Assembly: GCF_002277955.1 (NCBI RefSeq)
Contig: NZ_CP018477.1
Span: forward strand, 2,067,206 to 2,131,205
From: Thermogutta terrifontis
GTDB lineage: Bacteria > Planctomycetota > Planctomycetia > Pirellulales > Thermoguttaceae
DNA length: 64,000 bases
Direction of reading: 5' to 3'
Notes under the pieces: generated by a model
Seen by the model: only the letters and a program-made list of their open reading frames with translations
Told to the model about the DNA's origin: nothing
Databases searched by the model: none
Shown: positions 62,828 to 64,000 of the stretch, piece by piece
Layout: each line of letters opens with the position of its first letter
How positions within the stretch are numbered: position 1 is the first letter of the stretch
Position numbers and translations under genes: made by a program

Positions 62828-64000
62828 ATGCAAAAAGAAAGTGCACGACTTCTCGGCGTGAGGATTTTCCAGGTGCTCGTAATAATTGCCTGGATTTTCT
62901 TTGCAGTGCTCGGACTACAGGGAATCGCCGAGCGCTTGTGGCATGGGCATCATGCAGCCAATTACGGGAGCTATGTGGTGTGGGGATTGTGGGTCTCGGC
63001 CTACATTTATTTCATCGGTCTATCTGCGGGAGCTTTTCTTCTGTCCTCTTTGATCTATGTTTTCGATTTCAAGCAACTGGAAAACCTCGGGCGATTGTCG
63101 CTATTCGTCGCGATAGTGACCCTATTTATGGCACTTCTCTCTATTTGGTTCGACCTTGGGCGCATGGACCGATTTTACAACGTCTTTTTGTACCCAAATT
63201 TTACTTCCATGATGGCATGGATGGTGTGGCTGTACACCATTTATACGATCATTATGATTCTGGAACTGTGGTTTTCTTTGCGGCCTGACCTTGCGCGAAT
63301 GCAATCGGTTGGCGGAATTAAGGGTATGATAGCCCGGGCTCTCGCGTTTTCTCGCGGGCCGCTGTCCCCGGAGCAGGAGGAGCGGTGTCTGCATTATCTT
63401 CGGATTTTAGCCATCACCGGAGTACCTCTCGCGATTACGTTTCACGGTGGCGTGGGCGCGCTTTTCAGTACCCTGGCGGCACGCCCCTTCTGGCACACGC
63501 CGCTGATGCCGATCCTGTTTCTGACGGGCGCGCTTGTGTCTGGAGGGGCCTTGATGACATTTATTGTGGCAGCATTCTGGAAAAACGGGGACGCTGAATA
63601 TCGGGAAATGCTCACGCTTCTGGGAAAGGTCGTCCTAGGGCTCCTCATTTTTGACGTGGTGCTGGAATGGGCAGAATACTCGATCCCGATGTGGTACGGG
63701 GTGGGACATGAGGTCGATCTATTGAATAAAGTGCTGTTTGGCGAATTTTGGTGGGTATTCTGGATTATTCACCTGGGACTGGGAACGCTTGTGCCTCTGC
63801 TGCTATTGGTCTTTGGTGGTAATCGTCCCGCGGCGGTGGGGCTGGCAGGTCTCCTCATCGCCGTCACATTCATGACGGTGCGTTTGAATATCGTCATTCC
63901 AGGACTGATTGTGCCCCATGTCCGTGGCCTGGAGTCTGCCTACGTGCATCCTCGACTGGTCTTCCATTATGTGCCGAGCTTTTTCGAATGGAAAGTTACG
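62828..64000 (+). CDS. NrfD/PsrC-family quinol-oxidoreductase membrane subunit (partial)
   Basis: The reading frame stays open for 391 codons to the window end, so the C-terminus is missing. It is strongly hydrophobic with repeated helices: VRIFQVLVIIAWIFFAVLG, YVVWGLWVSAYIYFIGLSAG, LSLFVAIVTLFMALLSIWFDLGR, MVWLYTIYTIIMILELW, RILAITGVPLAITFHGG, MPILFLTGALVSGGALM, VVLGLLIFDVVLEWAEY, FWIIHLGLGTLVPLLLL and others. WFDLGR with a Tyr/Phe-rich stretch and HGG are family features. It would exchange electrons between quinone and the ferredoxin subunit. GAGGG 5 bases before the ATG at 62828 supports the start. It is co-transcribed with the two upstream genes. Confidence 0.92.
   Translation, partial: MQKESARLLGVRIFQVLVIIAWIFFAVLGLQGIAERLWHGHHAANYGSYVVWGLWVSAYIYFIGLSAGAFLLSSLIYVFDFKQLENLGRLSLFVAIVTLFMALLSIWFDLGRMDRFYNVFLYPNFTSMMAWMVWLYTIYTIIMILELWFSLRPDLARMQSVGGIKGMIARALAFSRGPLSPEQEERCLHYLRILAITGVPLAITFHGGVGALFSTLAARPFWHTPLMPILFLTGALVSGGALMTFIVAAFWKNGDAEYREMLTLLGKVVLGLLIFDVVLEWAEYSIPMWYGVGHEVDLLNKVLFGEFWWVFWIIHLGLGTLVPLLLLVFGGNRPAAVGLAGLLIAVTFMTVRLNIVIPGLIVPHVRGLESAYVHPRLVFHYVPSFFEWKVT

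Noticed and set aside
1-64000. tRNA, rRNA, CRISPR array, phage, plasmid or replication genes
   Set aside because: No GTTCGA-type tRNA arm with a matching cloverleaf, no regular repeats with spacers and no integrase or phage structural genes were seen.

Overview
The window reads as chromosomal DNA from a planctomycete, most likely of the Pirellulales and possibly a thermophilic Thermogutta-like lineage (the lineage is my inference). The grounds are the protein families: four secreted formylglycine sulfatases, a DUF1501 + DUF1549/DUF1553 pair, a DUF1559 prepilin-like protein, a Tat-exported Gfo/Idh/MocA oxidoreductase, transthyretin-like small lipoproteins, and surface proteins combining CxxCH haem sites with TPR, PD40 or FG-GAP repeats. 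I see no tRNA, rRNA, CRISPR array, prophage or replication origin.

Layout. 1-14.5 kb is mostly core metabolism: an exported oxidoreductase, folE, a FAD/Fe-S dehydrogenase with a YkgJ-type Cys-cluster protein, an HU protein with a clear sigma70-type promoter, a tiny lipoprotein, pyrD, trpS, acpS, an LptF/LptG-type permease, and the mcsA-mcsB protein-arginine kinase pair. 14.6-21.8 kb is a leftward run DUF1549/1553 - DUF1501 - pre-peptidase (PPC) domain protein - sulfatase. 22-28.5 kb holds glyQS and, divergently, an overlapping four-gene trehalose operon (DUF5752, TreT-like synthase, OtsB, OtsA). 28.6-35.8 kb has a secreted EF-hand protein, a sulfatase with a lectin-like tail, and a three-gene surface-polysaccharide operon (GT4, FemAB/GNAT-like, DegT aminotransferase). 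36-44.3 kb has a HEAT protein, an AddB-like PD-(D/E)XK nuclease translationally coupled to a fused MetF-MetV methylene-THF reductase, a corrinoid protein and a Tat-exported TIM-barrel protein. 44.4-49 kb is glycan-directed (sialidase, parallel beta-helix, sulfatase).

49.2-59.1 kb encodes exported or anchored proteins with c-type haem sites (PD40-TPR, FG-GAP and TPR-dihaem), a transthyretin-like lipoprotein and a DUF1559 protein. An intact-looking 1,241-bp IS630-type element sits exactly between the putative promoter and the Shine-Dalgarno of the DUF1559 gene, and its transposase is split by an A8 -1 frameshift site. The window ends with a sulfatase and the start of a respiratory operon: an Rrf2 Fe-S regulator, a four-cluster ferredoxin subunit and an NrfD/PsrC quinol-interacting membrane subunit that runs off the end.

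How the genes fit together. The sulfatases, sialidase and beta-helix protein suggest growth on sulfated or sialylated glycans, and the GT4/FemAB/DegT operon makes a surface polymer. The trehalose operon makes a compatible solute. The McsAB pair marks damaged proteins for degradation. MetF-MetV with the corrinoid protein forms a methyl-transfer module, and the Rrf2-FeS-NrfD operon forms a quinone-linked oxidoreductase whose catalytic subunit must lie outside the window. Nothing here is a clear new defence or mobile system. The least ordinary loci are the MetF-MetV/corrinoid/nuclease arrangement, the haem-bearing surface cluster with its IS insertion, and the putative operator of the Rrf2 operon.
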